DNA of 44,200 nt from DASXHZ01 sp036488085 (GTDB lineage Bacteria; Acidobacteriota; Thermoanaerobaculia; Gp7-AA8). The translations under genes were made by a program, and so were the position numbers. Each line of letters opens with the position of its first letter. Position 1 is the stretch's first letter. The DNA is taken from positions 1-44,200 of the forward strand of contig DASXHZ010000009.1 in the NCBI GenBank assembly GCA_036488085.1. The letters run 5' to 3'. This document shows, piece after piece, positions 1 to 7,949 of the stretch. The notes beneath the pieces were generated by a model that saw only the letters and a program-made list of their open reading frames with translations, ran no database searches and was not told the DNA's origin.

Positions 1-6
1 CCAACT

Positions 7-56
7 CCCTCTCCCTCCGGGAGAGGGTGGCGCGAAGCGCCGGTTGAGGGGCGTGC
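7..56 (-). repeat. REP-like palindromic repeat, copy 1
   Basis: Two adjacent hairpins are visible: CCCTCTCCC/GGGAGAGGG (7-27) and GGCGC/GCGCC (29-41), ending in the conserved edge GCGTGC. Read on the minus strand it matches copies at 12641-12690, 32971-33020 and 33043-33090. It lies just downstream of the membrane-fusion lipoprotein gene. Confidence 0.8.
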
Positions 57-67
57 ATCATCGATGC

Positions 68-1234
68 TCATGATCCCAGCCGCGCTCCTTCATTCAGTCC
101 GGAGGTGATGACGCACTCCTGCGCGTTGCAGGAGCCGAGGGTGACGTTGACGAGCTTTCCGCCGGAGAGGCGGGCGCGGGGCGACTTACCGGTGAGGTCG
201 AGCGCGGCGCGCGGCGCGACGAGGACGTTGTCTTTCGACTCGCGGTCGATCTCCACGCGCGCGGAGAGGCCCGGGCGCATCCGCTCGTGATCGACCTGGT
301 CGAGCTTCACGAGGACGACGAACGAACGCCGCAGCGAGCCGCGGGCGCCTTCCTGCGCGACGGCCGACACGCTGTCGACACGGCCGGCGAAGTGCAGGTT
401 CGGATAACCGTCCAGCGTCACGCGAGCCGGCATGCCGCGCAGCACGCGGCCGTCGTCGACGTCCGGAAGCGCGGCGGTGACGCGCATCGAGTCGAGCTCC
501 GGTATCAGCGCGATCGGAAAACCGACCCACACCGAGTCGCCCGCCTGCAGCTTGCGGCCTTCCCACGGGATGTCCTTGACCACCACCACGCCCGCCCGCG
601 GCGCGCGCAGGATCAGCGAGTCGATGCTCTGCTCCGCGATGGTGACCTCGTCCTGCGCATGCCCGATCTTCACGAGCAGATTCGCGTGATCGGCGGCGTC
701 GCTCCTCTGCTGCCCCGAGAGCGTGGCCTTCGACTTGTCGTAGTCAGTCGTGGCGCGGCGGAGCTTGGTCTGGCGGTCTTCGTAGTCGCGTCCCGAGACG
801 ATGTCCTTCGGCACGCCGGCCTCGATCTTCGCCTTATCGAGGTCGCCCTTCTTCTTTTCGACGTCGAACTCCTTGTCACGGAGGTCGCCCACCCACTCCG
901 CCTGCTTCTCCTGCAGTTCCTGCTGCGCCTGCGTGAGGTCCTGGCGTTTCTTGTCGAGATCGGCGGTGAAGGGGGTGTTGTCGAGCTCCGCGACGCGCTC
1001 GCCCGCTTGGACGGCGACGCCGTCATCGATCAGCCACTTGATCGAAGACTGCCACGAGGGCAACTGCGGGACACTCACGATCGCGCCGCGGGCGGCTTCG
1101 AGCTCCCCGGTCAGGACCATCGAGCTGGTGAAACGCCCGCGCCGGACGTGCATCTCGCCCGGCTTTGGCGTGTCGTACGCCGAAAAGCAGCCGGTCAACA
1201 GCAGCACAGCGCCGAACAGGAGAGAACGCTTCAT
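68..1234 (-). CDS. Efflux membrane-fusion (HlyD/RND adaptor) lipoprotein
   Basis: This 388-aa protein resembles periplasmic adaptor subunits that link an inner-membrane pump or ABC transporter to the outer membrane. A type II signal peptide ends in a lipobox LLTGC with Cys16, so it should be lipid-anchored in the periplasm. An N-terminal barrel-sandwich half comes first, followed by a long Lys/Glu/Gln-rich coiled-coil hairpin (about residues 95-205), the second lipoyl half (LRAPRAGVVVVKD), and a beta-barrel region with the family-typical VRVTAALPDVD and RPGLSARVEI stretches. Start: ATG at 1232-1234. Transporter partners would lie to the left of the window, so the substrate cannot be guessed. 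The gene is divergent from egtD. Confidence 0.85.
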   Translation of the reverse strand: MKRSLLFGAVLLLTGCFSAYDTPKPGEMHVRRGRFTSSMVLTGELEAARGAIVSVPQLPSWQSSIKWLIDDGVAVQAGERVAELDNTPFTADLDKKRQDLTQAQQELQEKQAEWVGDLRDKEFDVEKKKGDLDKAKIEAGVPKDIVSGRDYEDRQTKLRRATTDYDKSKATLSGQQRSDAADHANLLVKIGHAQDEVTIAEQSIDSLILRAPRAGVVVVKDIPWEGRKLQAGDSVWVGFPIALIPELDSMRVTAALPDVDDGRVLRGMPARVTLDGYPNLHFAGRVDSVSAVAQEGARGSLRRSFVVLVKLDQVDHERMRPGLSARVEIDRESKDNVLVAPRAALDLTGKSPRARLSGGKLVNVTLGSCNAQECVITSGLNEGARLGS

Positions 1235-1315
1235 GTATGTCTCGAAGTGTAGGACGTCAAAACGGCGGCGTCGGTTACTGAATTTCGACGATCGGCACCG
1301 CCGAAGGTTAGTGAC

Positions 1316-1321
1316 TACAAT
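1316..1321 (+). promoter_or_regulatory. -10-like box of egtD, possibly leaderless
   Basis: TACAAT sits with its last base exactly 9 nt before the first base of the GTG start codon of egtD. No Shine-Dalgarno is visible between them, and no good -35 is seen at 16-18 bp. The spacing is identical to that of TATAAT at 43403-43408, which suggests a leaderless transcript. Confidence 0.4.
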
Positions 1322-1329
1322 CTCGCGCC

Positions 1330-2298
1330 GTGCAGCGGTTCACGCTCCTCGACCGGAACACGATCGCGAATAGCTTCGCGGACGACGTGCGCCGCGGCCT
1401 CACCGCGTCGCCGAAGTTCCTCCTCCCTCAGTATTTCTACGATCCTCTCGGATCTTCGCTCTTCGACGCCATCACAAATTTGCCCGAGTACTACCCCACT
1501 CGCTGCGAAACCGAGATCCTCACGACGCATGCCGCTGACATGGCCGCTGAATTTGGAACGTCGATCCGGCTCGTGGAGCTCGGAAGCGGGACGTCGAAGA
1601 AGACGCGCATCCTGCTCGACGCGATCTGCGCCCGTCAGCCCGACCTGGAGTACGTCCCGGTCGACGTCGACGGCGAGATGCTCGAGAAAACGGCCGACGA
1701 CCTGCTGTACGAGTACGAGCACCTCCGCGTGACCGCTGTCTGCGCCGACTTCAAGCAGCCATCACGCGCGCTGGCAGGTGTCGTCCGCAATGACGTCCGC
1801 AACGTCGTCCTCTTCCTCGGTTCGACGATCGGCAATCTGACGTTCGATGAGGCAGTGACGATGCTCCGCGACCTCCGCGACGTCCTCTCCGACCGCGATC
1901 TCGTCCTCCTCGGCGCCGACCTGCGCAAGCCGAAATCGGTGCTCGAGCCGGCATACGACGACGCGCTCGGCGTCACGGCGGCGTTCAACCGCAACCTCCT
2001 CGTCCGGATGAACCGCGAGCTCGGCGCGAACTTCGACCTCTCGAAGTTCACGCATCGCGCGTTCTATGACGAGGAACACGGCCGGATCGAGATGCACCTC
2101 GTCAGCTCCTCGGCACAGACGGTCACGATCGACGATTACGCAGTGTCATTCGCGGCGGGAGAGACGATTCACACCGAGAACTCCTACAAATACGACGCTG
2201 CCTCCCTCGAACGGATCGCGGGCACGGCCGGGTTTTCAATCGCCCGAACGTGGACCGACTCGCGCGGTTGGTTTGCTGACGCGCTGATGCGGGCGTGA
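1330..2298 (+). CDS. egtD: L-histidine N(alpha)-methyltransferase
   Basis: EgtD trimethylates the alpha-amino group of histidine with S-adenosylmethionine to give hercynine, the first step of ergothioneine synthesis. The 322-aa protein matches the family in length. Recognisable stretches are LLPQYFYDPLGSSLFDAI and LPEYYPTRCETEIL near the N-terminus, the SAM motif VELGSGTSKKT, VDVDGEMLE, and FLGSTIGN. The C-terminal substrate-binding segment RIEMHLVS and the end of the domain are intact. The start is GTG; no SD is seen. EgtB, EgtC and the other ergothioneine genes are absent from the window. The gene opens a run of four histidine-related loci. Confidence 0.92.
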   Translation: MQRFTLLDRNTIANSFADDVRRGLTASPKFLLPQYFYDPLGSSLFDAITNLPEYYPTRCETEILTTHAADMAAEFGTSIRLVELGSGTSKKTRILLDAICARQPDLEYVPVDVDGEMLEKTADDLLYEYEHLRVTAVCADFKQPSRALAGVVRNDVRNVVLFLGSTIGNLTFDEAVTMLRDLRDVLSDRDLVLLGADLRKPKSVLEPAYDDALGVTAAFNRNLLVRMNRELGANFDLSKFTHRAFYDEEHGRIEMHLVSSSAQTVTIDDYAVSFAAGETIHTENSYKYDAASLERIAGTAGFSIARTWTDSRGWFADALMRA

Positions 2299-2308
2299 GA
2301 ATGCAATC

Positions 2309-2334
2309 GCGCGAGGGGCTGTTCTCTCTCGCGC
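2309..2334 (+). terminator. Hairpin after egtD, weak terminator candidate
   Basis: GCGCGAG (2309-2315) pairs with CTCGCGC (2328-2334). There is no T-run behind it, so intrinsic termination is doubtful. It lies between egtD and the tRNA-His gene. Confidence 0.3.
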
Positions 2335-2368
2335 CCTCAGCGGTTTGTGAGTATCATTCCGCGCCTGT

Positions 2369-2445
2369 GCCGGGGTAGCTCAGTTGGTTAGAGCACCAGA
2401 TTGTGGATCTGGGGGTCGCCGGTTCGAGACCGGCCCCCGGTACCA
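2369..2445 (+). tRNA. tRNA-His (anticodon GTG), CCA encoded
   Basis: A full cloverleaf can be drawn. Acceptor stem 2369-2375/2435-2441, D stem GCTC/GAGC, anticodon stem CCAGA/TCTGG with loop TTGTGGA (anticodon GTG at 2403-2405), T stem GCCGG/CCGGC with loop TTCGAGA, then A73 and CCA at 2443-2445. Two oddities for tRNA-His: the base before position 1 is T, so the G-1 normally encoded by bacteria is missing, and position 73 is A, not C. Position 1:72 is G-U. These are the features of the alphaproteobacterial-type tRNA-His read by a divergent HisRS. The tRNA ends 26 nt before hisS and is probably co-transcribed with it. Confidence 0.95.
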
Positions 2446-2471
2446 TCCAGACGCGCGGCACTCACGACACC

Positions 2472-3881
2472 ATGCCTGACACCGTCGAGCCACGTCTCTC
2501 CCGCGGCCTGCGGGATCTTCTGCCGGATCAGATGCTCGCGCGGCAGCGGATGATCGACACCATCCGCGGCGTCTATGAACTGTACGGCTTCGTTCCGCTT
2601 GCGACGCCCGCGATCGAGTTCCTCGACGTCCTCTCCGGCAGCGCCGGCCAGGAGGCGCAGCAGTCGATCTTCCGCGTCACGAATCCGGAGAACGAGCCGC
2701 TCGGCCTCCGCTTCGACCTCACCGTGCCACTGGCGCGCGTCATCGCGCAGTACAAAGAGCTCCCGCGGCCGTTCCGCCGCTACCAAGTCTCGCCGGTCTG
2801 GCGCGCCGACAAGCCGGACAAGGGGCGCTTCCGCGAGTTCACGCAGTTCGACCTCGACTCCGTCGGTACCGTCAGCGAGATCGCCGATACCGAGATCCTC
2901 GCCGGGATGTGCGACACGCTGTCGGCATTGAACGTCGGCCGCTACCTCGTCCGCTTCTCGAGCCGCGGGCTGCTGAACCTCATGCTCAAACATGCCGGCA
3001 CCGAGGAAGGACGAAGCGTCGACGTCCTCCGGGTCCTCGACAAGCTCGACAAGATCGGCATCGACAAGGTCCGCCGCGAGCTGATGGACGGATACAAGGA
3101 CGAGTCGGGAGACACCATCCGCGGCGTCGGCCTCACCGCCGGCCAGGTCGGGAAGATCGAGCGCTTCCTGAACATCAAAGGCTCGCGCGCCGAAGTCGTG
3201 GCGCAGGTCACGGAGCTCTTCGGCCCCGCCGAGGAGATCGATGTCGTCGACAAAATCTCGCGGCATCTGTATGCGCTCGGATACGGCGATGATCGCGTCT
3301 CGCTCGATCTGTCGATCGCGCGCGGGCTCGCTTACTACACCGGTCCTGTCTTCGAGGCGATCCTGCTCGACGCGCCGCAGTTCGGCTCCGTCTTCGGGGG
3401 CGGCCGGTACGACAACCTGGTCATGCGGTTCCTCGGCGAGGCGATTCCGGCCGTCGGCGCCTCGATCGGCGTCGATCGCCTTCTCGCCGCGCTCGACTCC
3501 CTCGGCAGGCTCGACAAGCGGAAGGCGACCGCGCAGGTGCTCGTCGTCAACATGGACCCGAGCCTCGGCGACGACTACCTCCAACTCGCGTGGGAGCTGC
3601 GCCGTGCCGGAATCCCGACGGAGCTCTACGTCGGGATGAAGAAGCGCGCCGGTCAGCAGTTGCAGTACGCCGATCAATACGACATCCCGATAGCGCTGCT
3701 CTACGGCTCGAACGAAAAAGAGCAGGGCGTCGTCACGATCAAGGACATGTCGGTCGGGCGCGAGAAGGCGAAGGCGGTCGGCGACCGGAAGGAGTGGCTC
3801 GCCGCGCGTCCCGGCCAGATCACCGTCCCGCGCGCGGAGCTGGTCGAAGCGATCCGCAAGTTACTCGCGGAGAACGCATGA
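2472..3881 (+). CDS. hisS: Histidyl-tRNA synthetase, alphaproteobacterial-like type
   Basis: This class II synthetase charges tRNA-His with histidine. It is 469 aa from the ATG at 2472; the same frame stays open upstream only because it runs through the tRNA gene. Motif 2 lies at about residues 101-131 (VSPVWRADKPDKGRFREF), the histidine-binding signature at 284-296 (RGLAYYTGPVFEA), GGGRYDNLV at 309-317, and motif 3 at 329-337 (GASIGVDRL), followed by an anticodon-binding domain. GRFREFTQFDLDSVG and YYTGPVFEA resemble the divergent HisRS of Alphaproteobacteria and eukaryotes more than E. coli HisRS (YERPQ-GRYRQFHQ, RGLDYYTRTVFE). That fits the G-1-less, A73 tRNA just upstream. No clear SD precedes the start. 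Its stop overlaps the hutH start (ATGA). Confidence 0.93.
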   Translation: MPDTVEPRLSRGLRDLLPDQMLARQRMIDTIRGVYELYGFVPLATPAIEFLDVLSGSAGQEAQQSIFRVTNPENEPLGLRFDLTVPLARVIAQYKELPRPFRRYQVSPVWRADKPDKGRFREFTQFDLDSVGTVSEIADTEILAGMCDTLSALNVGRYLVRFSSRGLLNLMLKHAGTEEGRSVDVLRVLDKLDKIGIDKVRRELMDGYKDESGDTIRGVGLTAGQVGKIERFLNIKGSRAEVVAQVTELFGPAEEIDVVDKISRHLYALGYGDDRVSLDLSIARGLAYYTGPVFEAILLDAPQFGSVFGGGRYDNLVMRFLGEAIPAVGASIGVDRLLAALDSLGRLDKRKATAQVLVVNMDPSLGDDYLQLAWELRRAGIPTELYVGMKKRAGQQLQYADQYDIPIALLYGSNEKEQGVVTIKDMSVGREKAKAVGDRKEWLAARPGQITVPRAELVEAIRKLLAENA

Positions 3882-5572
3882 CCGACCCGGTCGTGCTCGA
3901 CGGCGAATCCCTCACCATCGAGCAACTCGTCACGATCGCGCGTCAGGGCGCCGAGGTGGCGTGCGATCCGCGGACCAACGGGCGCGTGGCGAAGGCGGAG
4001 GCGCTCATCGCACGCGTCGTCGACAACTACAAGCGCGCGTGGGAGGCGGGCGAGACGGCGGCCACTGAGTACGGCGTCACGACCGGCTTCGGCGAGTTCA
4101 AAGATAAGCCGATTGCGCCGCGCGACCTCGAACAGCTCCAGCGCAACCTCCTCCTCTCGCATTCGGTCGGCGTCGGCGAGCACTTCCCGGCCGAGGTCGT
4201 ACGCGGCGCTCTCGCAACGCGCCTCAACGCGTTCCTGAAAGGCCACTCCGGCGTCCGGCAGAAGCTTGTGAAGATCGTCGAAGCGATGCTCAATCGCGGC
4301 ATCATCCCGGTCGTTCCGATCCATGGCTCGGTCGGCGCCAGCGGCGACCTCTGCCCCCTCTCGCACCTCTTCTGCATCCTCCTCGGGGAGGGCCGCTTCT
4401 ATACGACCTCCGACAGCACCATCCGCGAGGCGCACGATCTGCCGGGCGTCCTCGGCTTCACGGCCGAGGAGATGCTCCCGACGTTCAAGGAAGGCCTGGC
4501 GCTCGTGAACGGCGCGAACTTCTCCGCGACACTGCTCGCCCTCGGCGTCCACGACGCAGAGCGCCTCGCGGACGCCGCCGACATGAACGCCGCCCTCGCG
4601 CTCGAAGCGCTCGGCGGCTGCACGCGCGCGCTCGATCCGAAGGTCCACGAGGCGCGCGGACAGCGCGGCCAGATCGAGAGCGCCGCGGCAATCCGCTCCA
4701 CGCTCGACGGCAGCAAGCTCGTCGAACGGAGCGGCGCGGTGCAGGACATCTACTCCGTCCGTTGTGCGCCGCAGGTTCACGGTGCCACGCGCGACACCAT
4801 CCGCTACGCGCGCGACGTCGCGACCCGCGAGCTGAACGCCGCAACCGACAACCCGCTCTTCTTCCCCGACGGCAGCGAGCCGGAAGATCTACGGTTCCAC
4901 GCGAACTGGCCCGAGGGATATCGCGGCGATCAGCGCCTCGCCTACTCGGCGGGAAACTTCCATGGCCAGCCGCTCGCGCTCGCGGCCGACTTCCTCGCCA
5001 TCGCAGTCGCGGAGCTTGCGGACATCGCCGAACGCCGCACGCAGGCGCTCCTCGACGCGAATCAGAGCCGCGGGCTGCCGCCGAACCTGACCACCCGTCC
5101 CGGCGTGAACTCCGGACTCATGATCGCGCAGTACACGGCGGCCTCACTCGTGAGCGAGAACAAGGTCCTTGCGCATCCCGCCTCGGTCGACTCGATTCCG
5201 ACCGGCGCGAACGCGGAAGATCACGTGTCGATGTCGACCCTTGCGGCGCGCAAGCTGCGGTCGATCGTGGAGAACGTGGAAGCGGTCCTCGCGATCGAGC
5301 GCCTCGTCGTGACCCAGGCGATCGAGTGGCGCGTGGCGATGATCGAAGGCGTCCCCGAGGCGCATACGCTGGTCGATGCGGAGAAGCAGGCGGTCGAGTT
5401 CGAGCGCGCCGTCCGCGGACGTGCGAACGACGTCGCCCTCTTCCTCGGCCACGGCACGCGCGACGCGTACCTACGCGTCCGCGCCGTGACGGAGCCGGTC
5501 TTTCACGACCGGCCCCTGAGCGACGATATCCGCCGCGTCCGCGAAGTCATCACCGCTGAAACGCGTAGCTGA
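3878..5572 (+). CDS. hutH: Histidine ammonia-lyase (MIO-type aromatic amino acid lyase)
   Basis: The enzyme deaminates histidine to urocanate, the first step of histidine degradation. The 564-aa protein carries Tyr65 in YGVTTGFG, the MIO-forming triad Ala154-Ser155-Gly156 in GASGDLCPLSHL, and DNPLFF further on. Specificity residues Ser94-His95 (LLLSHSVGVG) are those of histidine lyases; tyrosine and phenylalanine lyases have HL or FL there. At 564 aa it is longer than typical HutH (about 510 aa), with a longer N-terminus and internal segments, so relatives such as aminomutases are a weaker alternative. Its ATG overlaps the hisS stop in ATGA, indicating translational coupling. No hutU/I/G genes are nearby. 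The 3' end overlaps the convergent DUF5916 gene by 23 bp. Confidence 0.85.
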   Translation: MTDPVVLDGESLTIEQLVTIARQGAEVACDPRTNGRVAKAEALIARVVDNYKRAWEAGETAATEYGVTTGFGEFKDKPIAPRDLEQLQRNLLLSHSVGVGEHFPAEVVRGALATRLNAFLKGHSGVRQKLVKIVEAMLNRGIIPVVPIHGSVGASGDLCPLSHLFCILLGEGRFYTTSDSTIREAHDLPGVLGFTAEEMLPTFKEGLALVNGANFSATLLALGVHDAERLADAADMNAALALEALGGCTRALDPKVHEARGQRGQIESAAAIRSTLDGSKLVERSGAVQDIYSVRCAPQVHGATRDTIRYARDVATRELNAATDNPLFFPDGSEPEDLRFHANWPEGYRGDQRLAYSAGNFHGQPLALAADFLAIAVAELADIAERRTQALLDANQSRGLPPNLTTRPGVNSGLMIAQYTAASLVSENKVLAHPASVDSIPTGANAEDHVSMSTLAARKLRSIVENVEAVLAIERLVVTQAIEWRVAMIEGVPEAHTLVDAEKQAVEFERAVRGRANDVALFLGHGTRDAYLRVRAVTEPVFHDRPLSDDIRRVREVITAETRS

Positions 5573-7820
5573 GTTTGAAGAAGTACTGGCGCGCGCTCGG
5601 CTCCAGATTGCCGTCGTTGTTCGTCTCGCGCAGGTCGCCCATGCCGACGTACATCAACGTCTGCCAGTTGATCTTGTACGCAAACAGCAACTGCGTGGCG
5701 AAGTCGCCGCTGCGGCCGCTGACGTCGCTTGGCGAGTAGAGCGCGTGGTTGAGCGCCGTCCGCTCGTTCTGCACGATGGCGCGGAGGAACATGCGCGAAT
5801 TGAAGCTGTAGAAGAGCCGCGCGCGCTCCACTTGCGCCGTGAAGAGCCGCTTCCGGCGCGTCTCCGCCGGATTGACGACCGCGAGTGGCTCGTCGAGCCA
5901 TGACTGGCTATGCACGAGGTCGATCGTGAAGCGATCGCTGGGACGGATGTTCGCGGTGAGCAGCATGCTCGCGCCGCGGCCGAGCCGGTTGTTCGAATAG
6001 TCGACGTCCTGGCCGATGAAACCGTCGGCAGTGAGGAACGTGAGCACGCGGTTGACGCCTGTCTGGAGGCTGTAGAGAAGCTGATGACGATTGAAGACCG
6101 TATCGATCCCGCTGCTCGGGTTGATGTTCCGCACCTCATCGTTGGCGTAGCGCAGCCGGATGAACGAGCGGTGCGCGCCGTCGGCGCCAAACCCGAATGA
6201 CGGCGCGAGGCGATACAGCATCGACCCGTCCTGCAGCGTGTCGTACTGCCCCATCGTGAAGACGCGGATGCGGCTGAAGAAATGCTTCTCCGGATAGTAC
6301 GTGTGGCCGTACTCCGCGTAGTTCGAACGATAGCCGACCTGCGGGACGAAGCCGTTGTCGGCGCGGAAGTTGTCGCCGTACGACTTCGCCTCGGTGAAGA
6401 AGTCGTTCTTCTTCGAGTTCCACTGCCACCAGAGGTCGCCCGCGTACGAGCGCATCTTGCGGCCGTCCCACTCCGCGGCGAGGTCGGGCCGGTCGGGCGT
6501 CTGGGTATCGCTGAGGAGGATCTGCCCCGTGACCGTGTTGTGCTCGGAGTTCAGGCGGAAGTCGGGACCGAAGACGCGATTGTGTCCGCCCTCCTGATCG
6601 TCGCGGGTCGTGACGAGGAAGCTCGCGAACGAGTTCTTCCCGAAATCGCGGCGTAGACGCGCGATGATCGCTCGCGACTCGAAGTCCTGGTCCGCGAAGC
6701 TGGAACCGAATGGCGAAGGGATGATGACGCTCCCGCCGCCGCGGTCATCGGTGACCAGCACCGTGTATGCGTTCGCGCCGTACTTGCCGGTCGAGCGGAG
6801 GCCCCAGCGTGGAGCGGTAATCGTCCGCGTGTAGACCGCCTGGATCGGCGTGGAAAAGAGGTCGGTGTTCTCGAGAAAGAACGGCCGTTTTTCTGGGAAG
6901 AAGATCGCGAAGCGCTGGTTCGTGGAGATCGCGGCGGTGTCCGACTCGACTTGCGAGAAATCGGGATTGATCGCCGCGTCGAGCGCCGTGTCGGCATTCG
7001 GATTCCACTTGATGTCGGCCCCCGCATTCGACCCGACGGGCGGCTGAACGATGTGCGACCCGGTTGCGCCGACCTCCCCGTTGCTCCGCGCCGTGATGTA
7101 CGGCGCCACGACGATGTGGCCGCCGGCCGGGAGCCCTTCGAAGCCAATCGCCGTCTGCCAGAAACAGACGAAGCAGTTCGTCCCGCGCGGCAGCTTCACC
7201 GTGAACATCTGATAGCGGTAGTCGCGTGGCCGATTGCGATAGAGCGCGATGCCGAACGTCGGCGCGGAGCCGTGATAGCGGATCGCCGAGAACGGGATGC
7301 GCATCTCCACGGCCCAGCCGTGGTCGTTCCGCTTCGCGGCCGAGTCCCAGAAATAATCGGGCGAGTTGTTCTCGCCGCTGGCGTCGTCCGTCGAGGCATC
7401 GTACTGAATGCCGTGCGCGTTCACGAGGAACAGGTAGCCGGTCTTCTTGTCGTTTCGCGAGTCGATGAGGAGCCCGGCGTAGTCGTCGGTGTTGCCGCTC
7501 AGCGCGTCGTGGTCGCCGTAGATCGAGTTGATCTTCGACGGGTCCGGGTCCCACATGTCGATGCCGACGTAGAGGAACCGGTCGTCATACGCGACATAGC
7601 CGATCTGCTTGACCTTCGGCTCGATGTTGTCGCCCGGATTCGTCTCATACCACTGCTCGAACTTCGTGGCGCTCTTCCAGCCGGCGTCGCTCAGGTCGCC
7701 GTCGACGACGATCGGACCGCTGGAACGGTTGATGTGAAGCGAGGGGAGCGAATTGTCCGCGGCAAATGCAGAAACTCCACACACAAACAGGGCGATGAGC
7801 AGCGGGGCACGGCAGTTCAT
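5550..7820 (-). CDS. DUF5916 / CBM9-like outer-membrane protein
   Basis: This 756-aa secreted protein has a signal peptide (MNCRAPLLIALFVCGVSAFA), an N-terminal CBM9-like beta-sandwich (about residues 25-215: VDGDLSDAGWKSA, YVAYDDRFLYVGIDMWDP, AVEMRIPFSAIRY), and a long C-terminal region of alternating polar/hydrophobic strands ending in an aromatic residue pattern (KLSYAFQR), which looks like an outer-membrane beta-barrel. FFPEKRPFFLENTDLF is characteristic of the DUF5916 family. Function is unknown; members are common in Acidobacteriota and Gemmatimonadota. The start is set by a good SD (GGAGG, 7830-7834 on the complement) 9 nt before the ATG; the frame is open further upstream but runs back over the promoter region. 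A perfect inverted repeat lies just upstream at 7845-7862. Confidence 0.85.
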   Translation of the reverse strand: MNCRAPLLIALFVCGVSAFAADNSLPSLHINRSSGPIVVDGDLSDAGWKSATKFEQWYETNPGDNIEPKVKQIGYVAYDDRFLYVGIDMWDPDPSKINSIYGDHDALSGNTDDYAGLLIDSRNDKKTGYLFLVNAHGIQYDASTDDASGENNSPDYFWDSAAKRNDHGWAVEMRIPFSAIRYHGSAPTFGIALYRNRPRDYRYQMFTVKLPRGTNCFVCFWQTAIGFEGLPAGGHIVVAPYITARSNGEVGATGSHIVQPPVGSNAGADIKWNPNADTALDAAINPDFSQVESDTAAISTNQRFAIFFPEKRPFFLENTDLFSTPIQAVYTRTITAPRWGLRSTGKYGANAYTVLVTDDRGGGSVIIPSPFGSSFADQDFESRAIIARLRRDFGKNSFASFLVTTRDDQEGGHNRVFGPDFRLNSEHNTVTGQILLSDTQTPDRPDLAAEWDGRKMRSYAGDLWWQWNSKKNDFFTEAKSYGDNFRADNGFVPQVGYRSNYAEYGHTYYPEKHFFSRIRVFTMGQYDTLQDGSMLYRLAPSFGFGADGAHRSFIRLRYANDEVRNINPSSGIDTVFNRHQLLYSLQTGVNRVLTFLTADGFIGQDVDYSNNRLGRGASMLLTANIRPSDRFTIDLVHSQSWLDEPLAVVNPAETRRKRLFTAQVERARLFYSFNSRMFLRAIVQNERTALNHALYSPSDVSGRSGDFATQLLFAYKINWQTLMYVGMGDLRETNNDGNLEPSARQYFFKLSYAFQR

Positions 7821-7844
7821 CGTCGACAACCTCCGTCGCATTTG

Positions 7845-7862
7845 ATACGAACGTTTTCGTAT
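7845..7862. promoter_or_regulatory. Candidate operator, 18-bp inverted repeat
   Basis: ATACGAA-CGTT-TTCGTAT has perfect 7-bp arms with a 4-bp centre. It lies 10 bp upstream of the SD of the DUF5916 gene and in the 129-bp gap shared with the divergent histidine kinase gene. Size and symmetry fit a dimeric repressor site; no matching regulator is encoded nearby. Confidence 0.45.
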
Positions 7863-7949
7863 GAGACGAGCCAAGGTTGCAGAGGTTAGTTTCGGAACTG
7901 TAAACATCTGAGGGGAAGCGGCTGCTACACTCCACGGCACCACAGCCCG

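Noticed and set aside
3878..5572. Tyrosine or phenylalanine ammonia-lyase
   Set aside because: The selectivity pair is Ser-His, as in histidine lyases, and the neighbours concern histidine.
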